Both the position numbers and the translations under genes were made by a program. Positions 37,053 through 45,736 of a stretch of 64,000 nt of DNA are shown one piece after another (the stretch's first letter is position 1; each line of letters begins with the position of its first letter). Under the pieces are notes generated by a model, which saw only the letters and a program-made list of their open reading frames with translations, had not been told where the DNA came from and made no database searches. Source of the DNA: Saccharothrix violaceirubra (GTDB lineage: Bacteria > Actinomycetota > Actinomycetes > Mycobacteriales > Pseudonocardiaceae); the NCBI RefSeq assembly GCF_014203755.1, contig NZ_JACHJS010000001.1, forward strand, positions 6,386,001 to 6,450,000, in the 5' to 3' direction.

Positions 37053-38189
37053 CTAGAAGAAGTCCGCCAGTCTCGGCACGCCGGGCACGCCCACCAGCAG
37101 GTCGAGCAACCCGGCCGGGCCGTCGAGCAGTCCCGCGCGGCGCAACGCGTTCGTGTCCTGCATGCCGCTGTACCAGGCGCCCAACGCGCGGGCGTGCACG
37201 CGGACCTCGCCCGTGCCGCCGGGTTCCACGCGGACCTGGCCGTCCTCGACGACGAGCCGGTGGCGTCCGGCGTGCCAGGGGGCGTGCTCGTCGACGACGT
37301 CGAGGTCGACGGCCGCGTTGGCGAGGTGTCGTGCGACGGGCCAGCCCCGGAGGGCGACGGCGGCGGGGAGGTCGACCACGCGCAGCAGCCAGGGCGAGAC
37401 CGTCGACGTGTACTTGATGCCCTGTCCGGTGAGCAGGCCGGTGACGGCCGGGTCGGTCACCCGGACGGAGATCTTGTCGAGGACGCCGCTCCAGCTCCCG
37501 AGTTCGGCGATCAGGCCCTGGAGCGTGGTCGCGTCGCGGCCGACCAGGTCGTGGACCCGCAGTTCGGTGCGGTCGCGTTCGGCGACGAGGTAGCCGCGGA
37601 CCTCGCCGTCGTGGCCGGGGACGACCGAGACGACGTCGGCGTCGAGCAGGTGCCGGGGGTCGAAGGTGGGCGGGCGGCGGTCCAGGAGGCCGTTCACGGT
37701 GGAGGCGAGGTCGACGTAGCAGGCGTGCAGGGCGGGCAGGTCGGCTTCGGACAGGGCGCGGGAGCGCACGCGGGGGCCGGAGCGTGGCAGCCGGTCGAGG
37801 CCGAGTTCGATCCACTCCAGCACACCCGCGCGTTCCCAGCCGCGTGAGCGGTAGAGGCCGGGCACGGTGGCGAAGAGGGCGGACAGGACCTGGCCGTGGT
37901 CGCGCATGTCCCTCAGGGCGTGGTCGAGCATCGCCGAGGCGACGCCGGTGCCCCGCGCGTGCGGGTCGACGGCCACCAGGCCCACGCCGCCCATGGGGAC
38001 CGGGGTGCCGCCGTGGAACTGGTGGAAGTCCTTGATCGTGAGCACGCCTACGGCGTGGCCGTCGATCTCGGTGAGGAGGCCGCGTACGCCGGGTTGGAGC
38101 GGGTTGCGGCCGGTCGCGCGGCCGAACGCGACCTTGCGCAGGCGGTCTACGGGCTCGGCGTCGTCGTCGGTGAGGGTTCTGATCGGCAC
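37053..38189 (-). CDS. Eis-like enhanced GNAT acetyltransferase
   Basis: 378 residues with the two GNAT folds plus SCP-like C-terminal domain of the Eis family. The acetyl-CoA motif is VAVDPHARGTGVASAMLDH at about 75-95, and LFATVPGLYRSRGWE follows. The C-terminal part ends LLVGVPGVPRLADFF, the terminal carboxylate being typical of the family. Mycobacterial Eis acetylates aminoglycosides; substrate here unknown. GTG 38189 has AAGCAGGA upstream. Confidence 0.85.
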   Translation of the reverse strand: MPIRTLTDDDAEPVDRLRKVAFGRATGRNPLQPGVRGLLTEIDGHAVGVLTIKDFHQFHGGTPVPMGGVGLVAVDPHARGTGVASAMLDHALRDMRDHGQVLSALFATVPGLYRSRGWERAGVLEWIELGLDRLPRSGPRVRSRALSEADLPALHACYVDLASTVNGLLDRRPPTFDPRHLLDADVVSVVPGHDGEVRGYLVAERDRTELRVHDLVGRDATTLQGLIAELGSWSGVLDKISVRVTDPAVTGLLTGQGIKYTSTVSPWLLRVVDLPAAVALRGWPVARHLANAAVDLDVVDEHAPWHAGRHRLVVEDGQVRVEPGGTGEVRVHARALGAWYSGMQDTNALRRAGLLDGPAGLLDLLVGVPGVPRLADFF

Positions 38190-38298
38190 GAAGTCCTGCT
38201 TACCAGCCGGGATCGGGGTGATCGGGTGCGGGTTTCGGGGTGGCCGGGCATGACCTGCGGGGTCGCGAGGGGACGGTGCGGCCCGAAGCGTGGTTCGA

Positions 38299-38386
38299 GG
38301 TGTCCGAACGCGTGGTTCAGGGTGCCTGAGTGGAGGACTCGCGGTGTCTGAACGCACAACTCGCGGTGTCTGAGTGCATAACTCGC
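38299..38386. repeat. Four tandem 22-bp units, GGTGTCTGAACGCACAACTCGC family
   Basis: Units begin GGTGTCCG, GGTGCCTG, GGTGTCTG and GGTGTCTG at 38299, 38321, 38343 and 38365, exactly 22 bp apart, and end in (A)CTCGC in the later ones. The same family occurs inverted at 42225-42290. It lies between the Eis-like and dehydrogenase genes, both leftward. Confidence 0.85.
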
Positions 38387-38404
38387 GCGATTGGGGGTGG
38401 GGGG

Positions 38405-39229
38405 TTACCAGGTGAAGAAGCCCTGGCCGGTTTTGCGGCCCAGTTCGCCGCGGGCGACCTTCTCGCGCAGGAGGTCGGGCGGGGTGAAGCGGTCGCCCAG
38501 CTCGGCGGCCAGGTGTTCGGCGATGGCGAGGCGGACGTCCAGGCCCACCAGGTCGGTCAGCCGCAGCGGGCCCATGGGCCAGCCGTAGCCCAGGCGCATG
38601 CCGGTGTCGATGTCCTCGGCGGACGCGACGCCCTCGGCGAGCAGGCGGATCGCCTCCAGGCCGACCGCGACGCCCAGCCGCGAGGTGGCGAAACCGGGTG
38701 CGTCGTTCACCTCGATCACGGTCTTGCCCAGGCCCTCGACCCAGGTCCGCGCGGTCGCGACGGTCTCCGGCGCGACGCCGGGGTGGCGGACCAGTTCGAC
38801 CAGCGGCTGGACCGGCACGGGGTTGAAGAAGTGCAGGCCCAGGACGCGCTCGGCGGGCAGGCCCGCGGCCAGGCGGGTGATCGACAGCGAGGAGGTGTTG
38901 GACGCCAGGATCGCGTCGGGGCAAGCGTTTGCGGCCTCGGCGAGCACGGCGTGCTTGAGGGCGGCGTCCTCCGGGACGGCCTCGATCACCAGCTCGGCGG
39001 GCACGGCGGCGAGCCGGTCCACCACGGTGAGCGCGGCGAGCAGGGACTCGGGCGACCGGTCGATCTTGCCGCGTTCGGCGGCCTTGGCCAGCGAGCGGGC
39101 CACGGCGTCGCGCGCGGCGGTGACCCGGTCGGCCCCGGACTCGGCGAGCACGACCTCGTGCCCGCCCGCGAGCAGCAGGTGCGCGATCCCGGCGCCCATG
39201 GTGCCGCCGCCGACGACCACCGCGATCAT
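38405..39229 (-). CDS. 3-hydroxyacyl-CoA dehydrogenase (FadB/Hbd type)
   Basis: 274 residues. NAD motif VVVGGGTMGAGIAHLLLAGG, catalytic VIEAVPED, SNTSSLSITRLA, LHFFNPVPVQPLVELV, and the C-terminal domain GYGWPMGPLRLTDLVGLDV, GRKTGQGFFTW. It oxidises 3-hydroxyacyl-CoA. I start at ATG 39229, which overlaps a possible 14-codon leader; in-frame ATG 39262 and GTG 39277 would add a non-conserved extension. Confidence 0.9.
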   Translation of the reverse strand: MIAVVVGGGTMGAGIAHLLLAGGHEVVLAESGADRVTAARDAVARSLAKAAERGKIDRSPESLLAALTVVDRLAAVPAELVIEAVPEDAALKHAVLAEAANACPDAILASNTSSLSITRLAAGLPAERVLGLHFFNPVPVQPLVELVRHPGVAPETVATARTWVEGLGKTVIEVNDAPGFATSRLGVAVGLEAIRLLAEGVASAEDIDTGMRLGYGWPMGPLRLTDLVGLDVRLAIAEHLAAELGDRFTPPDLLREKVARGELGRKTGQGFFTW

Positions 39230-39270
39230 GCCGCCACCGGTTCCCGGTACGGAGCGAGGCATTCGATCAT
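39226..39270 (-). CDS. Possible 14-codon leader peptide before the dehydrogenase
   Basis: ATG 39270 has AGGAAAGG six bases upstream, the best ribosome binding site here. It encodes MIECLAPYREPVAA and stops with ATGA overlap on the dehydrogenase start. It may be a translational leader. Alternatively the site serves a longer dehydrogenase start. Confidence 0.4.
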   Translation of the reverse strand: MIECLAPYREPVAA

Positions 39271-39325
39271 GTGACACCTTTCCTCAGGTAGCACCGTCGG
39301 ACTGTAACACCGGCACGATGGTGGA

Positions 39326-40018
39326 GTGCGGATCATCCTGTTGCGCCACGGGCAGTCGCTCGGCAACGTCGACGAGCTGGCGTACTGCCGGATACCCGAC
39401 CACGCGCTGCCTCTCACACCCCTGGGCGAAGAACAGGCCAGGGCGGCGGCACCCCGCGTCAAGACGCTGGTCGGCGACGCCCCGGTGGCGGTCTACGTCA
39501 GCCCGTACGTGCGCACGCGGTCCACGTTGCGCAACCTCGCGCTCGGTTCGCTGGCCGAACGCGTCGTGTACGAACCGCGTCTGCGCGAACAGGACTGGGG
39601 CAACCTCCAGGACCCGGTCCAGCAGGAAGTCCTCAAGCACCAGCGGCACGCGTTCGGGCACTTCTTCTTCCGGCTGCCCAACGGCGAGTCCGGTGCGGAC
39701 GTCGACGACCGGCTCGCCGCGTTCCTCGCCGACCTGGAAACCCGGATGGCCGACCCGGCGCACCCGTCCACCGCGCTGGTCGTCTCGCATGGACTGACGA
39801 TCCGGCTGCTGTGCCGACGGCTGTTCGGCTGGAGCATCGAACTCTTCGAGTCACTGTCCAACCTCGACACCTGCGAGGACCGGGTGCTCAGCCACGACGG
39901 GACGCGGTGGCACCTCGACCGCCCGTTCACGCAGTGGCGGCACTCGCCGGACGACGAGGTGCAGGCACCGTTGAGACCGACGCCACCGTCCGTGATCAAA
40001 GATCAGACCATCGAGTGA
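39326..40018 (+). CDS. Histidine phosphatase (phosphoglycerate mutase-like) family protein
   Basis: 230 residues. The catalytic RHG motif is in MRIILLRHGQSLGN, then YVSPYVRTRSTLRNL, LREQDWGNL and the second His in ALVVSHGLTIRLL. FRLPNGESGADVDDRL is typical of the family. Substrate unknown. GTG/ATG start by track position 39326, just after the divergent dehydrogenase. The BluB gene follows after six bases. Confidence 0.9.
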   Translation: MRIILLRHGQSLGNVDELAYCRIPDHALPLTPLGEEQARAAAPRVKTLVGDAPVAVYVSPYVRTRSTLRNLALGSLAERVVYEPRLREQDWGNLQDPVQQEVLKHQRHAFGHFFFRLPNGESGADVDDRLAAFLADLETRMADPAHPSTALVVSHGLTIRLLCRRLFGWSIELFESLSNLDTCEDRVLSHDGTRWHLDRPFTQWRHSPDDEVQAPLRPTPPSVIKDQTIE

Positions 40019-40024
40019 GGCACG

Positions 40025-40666
40025 ATGCCTCGAATGAACTTCTACGACGTCCTGCACCGTCGCCGGGACACCCGGGCCGAGTTCACCGGCGCACCGGTCG
40101 ACGCGGACGTCCTGCGTCGCGTGCTCACCGCCGCCCACGCCGCGCCGAGCGTCGGACTCACCCAACCGTGGGACTTCATCGTCGTACGCGGCCAGGAGAC
40201 GCGCCGTGCGTTCCGCGACCACGTGTTGGCGGAACGCAGCGTGTTCGCGGCCGGCCTGGACGACGACCTGGCCGGGGTGTTCAAGCGGATCAAGGTCGAA
40301 GGCATCCTGGAAGCCACGCTCGGCGTCGTCGTCACCTACGACCCGCGACGCGGCGCGCCGGCCGTGCTCGGCAGGCACGCGATCGCCGACGCGGGCCTGT
40401 ACTCGGTGTGCCTGGCCATCCAGAACCTGTGGCTGGCCGCGACCGCCGAGGGCCTGGGCGTCGGCTGGGTCAGCTTCTACCGCGAGGACGCGTTGCGCCG
40501 CCTGCTCGACATCCCGTCCGGCGTGCGACCGGTGGCGTGGCTGTGCGTCGGCCCGGTCGCGGCGTTGCCGGACACGCCGGACCTGGAACGGCACGGCTGG
40601 CGGACCAGGATGCCACTCGACGACGTCCTGCACGAGGAGCGGTACACACCGCGTTCCGCCCGGTAG
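40025..40666 (+). CDS. bluB: BluB: 5,6-dimethylbenzimidazole synthase
   Basis: 213 residues, nitroreductase-like fold. MNFYDVLHRRRDTRAEF, AAHAAPSVGLTQPWDFIVVR, and GLGVGWVSFYREDALRRLL are the BluB markers, which distinguish it from general nitroreductases. It cleaves FMNH2 with oxygen to make the lower ligand of cobalamin. No other cobalamin gene is nearby, and no cobalamin riboswitch is visible upstream. Confidence 0.88.
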   Translation: MPRMNFYDVLHRRRDTRAEFTGAPVDADVLRRVLTAAHAAPSVGLTQPWDFIVVRGQETRRAFRDHVLAERSVFAAGLDDDLAGVFKRIKVEGILEATLGVVVTYDPRRGAPAVLGRHAIADAGLYSVCLAIQNLWLAATAEGLGVGWVSFYREDALRRLLDIPSGVRPVAWLCVGPVAALPDTPDLERHGWRTRMPLDDVLHEERYTPRSAR

Positions 40667-40742
40667 CCTGTCCGGTACCGCGCCGGCGGCGGGCGGGTCC
40701 GCGTACCCCGTCCCGCCCAGTCGGAATGGAGCGTCAGCAGGA

Positions 40743-42221
40743 GTGGACCGACCGGAACCGCCCGCCACGGCAGCGCCGCCCGACCACGAGGTCAGAACGC
40801 TGCTCAACGCCGGTCGCCTGCCCGAGGCCAACCGGCTGTTCGACCGGGTCGTGAGCACCCGCCCCGAGGCCGGGGACCGGTGGGAGCGCTCGGCCGTCCT
40901 GATCGACCGGGCCAAGCTCGCGTGGCGCCTGGGCCGCATCCCGCTGGCGCTCGAACTGGCCGCCGAGGGCTGGAGCGACCTGGACTCGGACGCGGGCGAC
41001 AACCCCGCCGCCGCACGCGCCATGCACGCGCTCGCATACCTGCTCGAAGGCATCGGCAACCGGCGTGCGGCCATCGACATGCTCCGCCTGTCGGTCGACG
41101 TGGCCCGCCGGTCCGGCGACCGCGAGATCCTCGGCCACTGCCTCCAGGGGCTCGGCGGAACGCTCAACTTCCGCGCCATCGCCGCACCGGCCGAGGTCGC
41201 GCCGGCCGTGTTCACCGAGGCGGCCGAATGCCTGCGCGAAGGCTTGGAGCTGGCCGAGGACCGGCTGATGCGCTTGGCGCTCATGGGCGCCTACAGCCGT
41301 TCGCTCGCGGGCATGGGCGAGTCGGAGCGTGCGGAGGAGGTCGCGACGGACACACTCGCCCAAGCGCGGGCGGCCGGCGACCACTGGGCCATGGCCGTGG
41401 CGAACTGGGTCCTGGCGGGGGTGGCCCGTGATCGCGACGACCCGGCGACGGCGCGCACGCTCGCGAGCCGTGCGGTCGCGTCGGCCGAGATGATCAACGA
41501 CACGTCGTTGTTGCTGCGTTTCTCGCTGGATCTCGCCGACCTGTGCGCACGGATGAACGACTCAGTGGGTGAGGCGGCGGCCCTGCGTCGTTCGGTCGCG
41601 GCGGGACGCACCGTGCTGGAGACCCTCCAGGAGGGGCTTGGGCAGGCGTTGGAGCAGCGACGTGTGGCGGTGGCCGCGCAGCGGCTCGCGGTGGCGGCTC
41701 AGGAGGCGGCTACGCGGGATCCGTTGACGGGGCTGGCCAATCGGCTCGGGCTGGAGCGGGCGGCGCCGGTGTTGTTGGAGAGCACGGCGGCCAAGGGGCG
41801 TGTGCCTTGGCTGGTACTTGTCGACGTGGACTGGTTCAAGGGTGTCAACGACGACGCGGGACATGCGGCGGGGGATGCCGCGTTGCGGGAGATCGCCACG
41901 CTTCTCCGCCGTGAGTGCCGGGCCGATGATCTGGTGGCGCGGTGGGCCGGGGACGAGTTCGTCGTGTTGCTTGGTGGGGATGCGCCGGACACGGGGCCGA
42001 CTGTGGCGGAACGTATTCGGGCGGCGGTCGATGCGCATGATTGGACGTTGGTGTTGGGGAGTGTTCGGCGGCCGACAGTGAGTATCGGGGTGGCGGCTGG
42101 GCCGGCGAAGCTCGACCTGTTGTTCGGGGCGGCGGATATCGCGTTGTACCGGGCCAAGCGGCAGGGGCGGAATCGGGTCGAGGTGGAGCCTTCGATCGAC
42201 GTGGCGTCGGTCGAGGGGTGA
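40743..42221 (+). CDS. TPR-GGDEF diguanylate cyclase
   Basis: 492 residues. An alpha-helical TPR-like N-terminal part (about 15-300) and a GGDEF domain (about 325-475): RDPLTGLANRLGLE, the signature ARWAGDEFVVLL, and an inhibitory RxxD site (RADD) five residues before it. TVSIGVAAGPA and ALYRAKRQGRNRVEV complete the domain. It makes cyclic-di-GMP and is probably product-inhibited. No membrane segment. GTG 40743 follows GGAG. No EAL domain is present. Confidence 0.9.
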   Translation: MDRPEPPATAAPPDHEVRTLLNAGRLPEANRLFDRVVSTRPEAGDRWERSAVLIDRAKLAWRLGRIPLALELAAEGWSDLDSDAGDNPAAARAMHALAYLLEGIGNRRAAIDMLRLSVDVARRSGDREILGHCLQGLGGTLNFRAIAAPAEVAPAVFTEAAECLREGLELAEDRLMRLALMGAYSRSLAGMGESERAEEVATDTLAQARAAGDHWAMAVANWVLAGVARDRDDPATARTLASRAVASAEMINDTSLLLRFSLDLADLCARMNDSVGEAAALRRSVAAGRTVLETLQEGLGQALEQRRVAVAAQRLAVAAQEAATRDPLTGLANRLGLERAAPVLLESTAAKGRVPWLVLVDVDWFKGVNDDAGHAAGDAALREIATLLRRECRADDLVARWAGDEFVVLLGGDAPDTGPTVAERIRAAVDAHDWTLVLGSVRRPTVSIGVAAGPAKLDLLFGAADIALYRAKRQGRNRVEVEPSIDVASVEG

Positions 42222-42224
42222 TCC

Positions 42225-42290
42225 TGCGTGAATACGTTCAGACACCGCGAGTTGTGCGTTCAGACACCGTGAAATGTGCGTTCGGGCACC
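42225..42290. repeat. Three tandem 22-bp units, inverted copy of the 38.3-kb repeat
   Basis: CAGACACC occurs at 42239 and 42261 and CGGGCACC at 42283, exactly 22 bp apart; in reverse orientation the units read GGTGTCTGAACGCACAACTCGC and close variants. The cluster lies immediately after the GGDEF gene stop, in the intergenic space. Confidence 0.85.
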
Positions 42291-42351
42291 GTGTGGTCCC
42301 GGGTCGGTCGTGGTGGTGCGGGCTTCCTGGCCGACTTGTGCGGGCATGAAG

Positions 42352-42393
42352 CGAGGCCCCGGTCGCGTGCTGGGTGGCACGACCGGGGCCTCG
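42352..42393. terminator. Bidirectional hairpin between GGDEF and LuxR genes
   Basis: CGAGGCCCCGGTCG (42352-42365) pairs perfectly with CGACCGGGGCCTCG (42380-42393). It lies between two convergent genes, so it may terminate both. Confidence 0.8.
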
Positions 42394-42411
42394 GGTTGCT
42401 GTTGTGTCTTG

Positions 42412-43059
42412 TCAGGCGATCAGGCCGCCGCGGAAGGCGACCAAGGCCGCCTGCACGCGGTTGACCGCACCGATCTTGCCGAGCACCGAGGACACATAAC
42501 CCTTGACCGTCGCCTCGGAGAGGTGCAGTGTCCCGCCGATCTCGGCGTTCGACATGCCCTGTCCGATGAGCACGAGGACTTCGCGCTCCCGTTCCGACAG
42601 CGAGGCGAGAAGCCGGCGCGCGGGCTCCGCGGCCCGTTCGCCGTCGGCGACCGCGGCCAGCACCCGGGCGGCGACACCGGGATCCAGCACGGCTCCGCCG
42701 CGGGCCAGATCGCGCACGGCCTTGACCAGTTGTTCGGGTTCGGTGTCCTTCAACAGGAATCCCGACGCTCCCAGGCGCAGGGCCTCGGACACGTACTCGT
42801 CCACGTCGAACGTGGTGAGCATGGCGATCCGGGGCGGGTCCGGGATGGCGCGCAGCCGGCGCAGGGCCATCAACCCGTCCGAGGACCGCATCCTGATGTC
42901 GAGCAGCACGACGTGCGGGCGGTGCTGGCGGGCCAGGTCGGCCACCAGGTGCCCGTCGTCGCATTCGGCCACGACCTCGATGTCGCCGCTGCTGCTGAGG
43001 ATCATGCGAAGGCCGGACCGGACGAGATCTTCGTCGTCGGCCAGCATCACCTTGATCAC
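42412..43059 (-). CDS. NarL/LuxR-type response regulator, orphan
   Basis: 215 residues. Receiver (VIKVMLADDEDLVRSGLRM, Asp54 in LLDIRM, LTTFDVDEYV, LLKDTEPEQL) and LuxR HTH (SLSEREREVLVLIGQGMSNAEI, SEATVKGYVSSVLGKI). GTG 43059 has GGAGG upstream. No histidine kinase gene is adjacent, so the partner is unknown. Confidence 0.92.
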   Translation of the reverse strand: MIKVMLADDEDLVRSGLRMILSSSGDIEVVAECDDGHLVADLARQHRPHVVLLDIRMRSSDGLMALRRLRAIPDPPRIAMLTTFDVDEYVSEALRLGASGFLLKDTEPEQLVKAVRDLARGGAVLDPGVAARVLAAVADGERAAEPARRLLASLSEREREVLVLIGQGMSNAEIGGTLHLSEATVKGYVSSVLGKIGAVNRVQAALVAFRGGLIA

Positions 43060-43462
43060 GACGCCTCCCCGCTTTGGCGTTTCGTGTTCGTACCCGCCCA
43101 GCATCGCGCACGAACACGCAAGCTGACGTTAATTCACCGTTATCTCACCATGGAACCGCAGCCCACTCCACGTTCACAGTTGCCGGCGCTTCGGCAGACG
43201 TGAAGCACTTTCGCGAACCGTCGGGGCTCGGTATCGTGCGACACACGGGCCACTCGCGCACCTCCGAACCCGCCGTGCGCGTATCGAGACAGTCCACAGT
43301 GGACGCGAATCCCGATATGCCATGGGAAAAAGCATAAATCCTTGCCGAAAGCACTGCGGCGGACAGTCGATTCGTACGAATGACGGGTTCCCAACGGACG
43401 GCCGGTTGCGGATACTCGCTGTGTGAGCTTGAGGTCCATGCCAGCGCGTGGACCGGTCCGCA
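43060..43462. other. Intergenic region upstream of the LuxR gene
   Basis: About 400 bp with no supported gene and lower GC (for example TGACGTTAATTCACCGTTATC near 43123 in outline). It should contain the LuxR promoter. Confidence 0.5.
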
Positions 43463-43500
43463 GGAAGACCCCGGTCCACCCCCAGGGACCGGGGTCTTCC
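43463..43500. terminator. Perfect hairpin downstream of the FkbM gene
   Basis: GGAAGACCCCGGTCC (43463-43477) pairs with GGACCGGGGTCTTCC (43486-43500). It lies 26 bp past the stop of the leftward FkbM gene. Confidence 0.85.
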
Positions 43501-43526
43501 GTTGTCACCGGTGGAATATCCGCCCG

Positions 43527-44297
43527 TCAGGCCGTGAACAGGTAGTTGCGCACACCCTCGGTCACGCGTTCGGTCGGCCGCCACGCGTTGTCACGCCACG
43601 CACTCATCCGATAGCCGCGCTCCGCGAGCCAATCCACGATGTCCCGCGGCCGGTGCCCGAAGCGGTGCAGGTGGCGGTCCTCGATCTCCAGCAGGAGCTT
43701 GGGGCGGAACCGTTCGATGGTCTCGACACCGCCTTGCAGCACCCGCAATTCGGCGCCTTCGACGTCGGCTTTGACGAAGTCGATCCGGTCGATCCCGTTG
43801 GACGTGCGGAAACGGTCAAGCGTGTCGGTCCGCACCACGACCTCCAGGTGCTCGGCGAACTCGACGTTGGAACCGAGGCCGTCGGCGCCCGCGGTGAGGA
43901 ACGACCGGCCGGTGACCGGGACGCCGTGGCGGACCGGGACGCTCATGACGTCCTTGCCCTCACGGGTGCCCAGGGCCACGGAATGGCGCACGATGTTGCG
44001 ACCCTCGCGCGGACGCAGCACGTAGGAGAGCGCGGGATGGGCGAACAGGAGCGGTTCGATGCTGTGCACCGTCCCTTGTGGACCGACCAGTCGCGCGAGC
44101 GACACGGTGTAGAGACCGAGGGCGGCGCCGATGTCGAGGCACACGTCTCCGGGGCGCACCACGTGCCGCAGGCCGATCAGCTCGGATTCGACGAACGGGG
44201 TCAGTCGGGCGAGGACGCGCAGCGCGCCGGCGACCGCCGCGCCGCGCATCCCGGTCAGGTTCTGGCTCACCCCACCCAGGCTATCGACCCCGGTCAC
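43527..44297 (-). CDS. FkbM-family methyltransferase
   Basis: 256 residues. SAM motif VCLDIGAALGLYTVSLARL at about 53-71, then GTVHSIEPLLFAHPAL, DRIDFVKADVEGAELRVLQGG and LLLEIEDRHLHRFG. FkbM proteins O-methylate sugars or natural products. GTG 44297 overlaps the upstream gene by four bases (GTGA), so it is coupled to a protein of unknown function. Confidence 0.88.
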   Translation of the reverse strand: MTGVDSLGGVSQNLTGMRGAAVAGALRVLARLTPFVESELIGLRHVVRPGDVCLDIGAALGLYTVSLARLVGPQGTVHSIEPLLFAHPALSYVLRPREGRNIVRHSVALGTREGKDVMSVPVRHGVPVTGRSFLTAGADGLGSNVEFAEHLEVVVRTDTLDRFRTSNGIDRIDFVKADVEGAELRVLQGGVETIERFRPKLLLEIEDRHLHRFGHRPRDIVDWLAERGYRMSAWRDNAWRPTERVTEGVRNYLFTA

Positions 44298-45133
44298 GGC
44301 AGGGGCTTGGCGCCGTTCCCGTGCGGCAGGCCGACCTGTTCGGCGAACTCGCCGGCGACCGACGAGCCGCCGTAGACGCCCAGCGCCTTGGCCAGGTGCA
44401 GGCGCAGGTCCTGGCGGTGGCCGTCGGACAACGTGGGCAGCGCGCTCTCGAAGCTCGTGACCAGCGTGTCAGCCCAGTGCGCGTCACGCCGCTCGGACGC
44501 GATGCGGACCAGGGCCGCGAGCTGCTCGGCCAGCGCCACGGCCTGCTCGACCTGGTAGCCGTTGCGGTACAGCCACCAGATCGTCGCCGTGGACAGGTCC
44601 GTGAGCACCTCGTCGCGCAGGTAGCGGATCTCGGCGCGTTCGGCGTCACGCTCGGCCTCGCGGACCGTGAGGGCCTGGTGCAGTTCGACGTGCTTGCGCG
44701 CCATCTCCAGATCACCGGGGTCGACGGTCAGCTCCACGTCCTCGGCGCGGGCCCACACGTGGGTGCCCTCGACCTGGCGTTCGGCGGACAGCTCGTCGCC
44801 GAGCTGGTGGCGCAGCGGCGCGTGGTGCACGAGCATGGCCCGCTCGGTGAGTGCCCTGGCCCGGCGCACGAGGTCGTTGACGGCCGCGCTGCGGGGCGCG
44901 TTGTGGCGGGCGTTCGAGTGCATGTCCAGGCGCCAGCAGACCGTGAACGACGCCCGGAAGTCCAAGCCGTGGACGGCGCTGGGCAGCGGCGTCTCGAACG
45001 GGTACTCGTGCGACGACTGGGCGGGCACGAACGTGAACTCCTCGGGCGCCGGACGGTCTTTCCGGCGCCGGAACCAGGCGCCGACCGCGCCCAGTGGTCC
45101 AGGTCGGAAGTCGGGCCAGGGTCTACCGGTCAT
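44294..45133 (-). CDS. Hypothetical protein coupled to FkbM gene
   Basis: 279 residues. MTGRPWPDFRPGPLGAVGAW, then YPFETPLPSAVHGLDFRASFTVCWR (a short beta-rich part in outline), and a long helical region (about 85-200; RHQLGDELSAERQVEGT, EMARKHVELHQALTVREAER). I do not recognise the family. No signal peptide or membrane helix. Its stop overlaps the FkbM start. Confidence 0.7.
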   Translation of the reverse strand: MTGRPWPDFRPGPLGAVGAWFRRRKDRPAPEEFTFVPAQSSHEYPFETPLPSAVHGLDFRASFTVCWRLDMHSNARHNAPRSAAVNDLVRRARALTERAMLVHHAPLRHQLGDELSAERQVEGTHVWARAEDVELTVDPGDLEMARKHVELHQALTVREAERDAERAEIRYLRDEVLTDLSTATIWWLYRNGYQVEQAVALAEQLAALVRIASERRDAHWADTLVTSFESALPTLSDGHRQDLRLHLAKALGVYGGSSVAGEFAEQVGLPHGNGAKPLP

Positions 45134-45235
45134 GGGACGGCTCTCCGTGCAGTGGTCGGTGGCTCCTCCTTACCTCAGCACACGGACGTGGAGAAGGAGG
45201 GTGGTCCCACATCCCCCGAACAGCCCACCCCGGTT

Positions 45236-45625
45236 CTACGCGTGGTACACGGCCCGGCCGCCGGACGGGTGACGCGCCACCAGGACGCAGGCCACTCCCA
45301 GGACCAGCTCGGCGACCGTCGCCGCGACCAGCGGCGCGGCGGGCAGGCCGTCCACCGCGGCGCCGTAGAGACGGGCGAGCCCGTAGCCCAGGTAGAGCAC
45401 GGCGCCCGTGAGCGCGGCGGGGACCGCGAACCCGCGCCGGAACGCGCCGAGGCCCATCAGGAACGCGGCGGCGAGCACGCCGCCGCCGGCCGCGCGGACC
45501 TCGCTGAGCAGGTTCGGGCCGTCGAGCGTGATGCCCGTGGTGGCGTGGAAGGCGTGCGGGAAGAACAGGGTGCCGATGCCGACGGCGGCGGCGACCAGCG
45601 CCGAGATGATCAGAACGGTTCTCAT
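45236..45625 (-). CDS. Small four-helix membrane protein (DUF4345-like)
   Basis: 129 residues with four hydrophobic segments: VLIISALVAAAVGIGTLFFP, then NLLSEVRAAGGGVLAAAFLMGLGAF in outline, VPAALTGAVLYLGYGLARL and LVAATVAELVLGVACVLVA. NLLSEVRAxxGG is typical of DUF4345-like proteins. Function unknown. It is divergent from the AraC gene, which may regulate it. Confidence 0.75.
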   Translation of the reverse strand: MRTVLIISALVAAAVGIGTLFFPHAFHATTGITLDGPNLLSEVRAAGGGVLAAAFLMGLGAFRRGFAVPAALTGAVLYLGYGLARLYGAAVDGLPAAPLVAATVAELVLGVACVLVARHPSGGRAVYHA

Positions 45626-45736
45626 GCGTTCAGCTTCGGCGCGGTCTTGGTGGGAGGCCATGACCGCGCCGCCGCGCCCGTTTGCCGATCGTCCACGGCC
45701 GTGGATTCGCGGTCGGCGCCGGCGCAGGATGACGAC

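Noticed and set aside
40667..40742. Cobalamin riboswitch linked to bluB
   Set aside because: The short GC-rich gap lies after bluB and shows no B12-box-like sequence.
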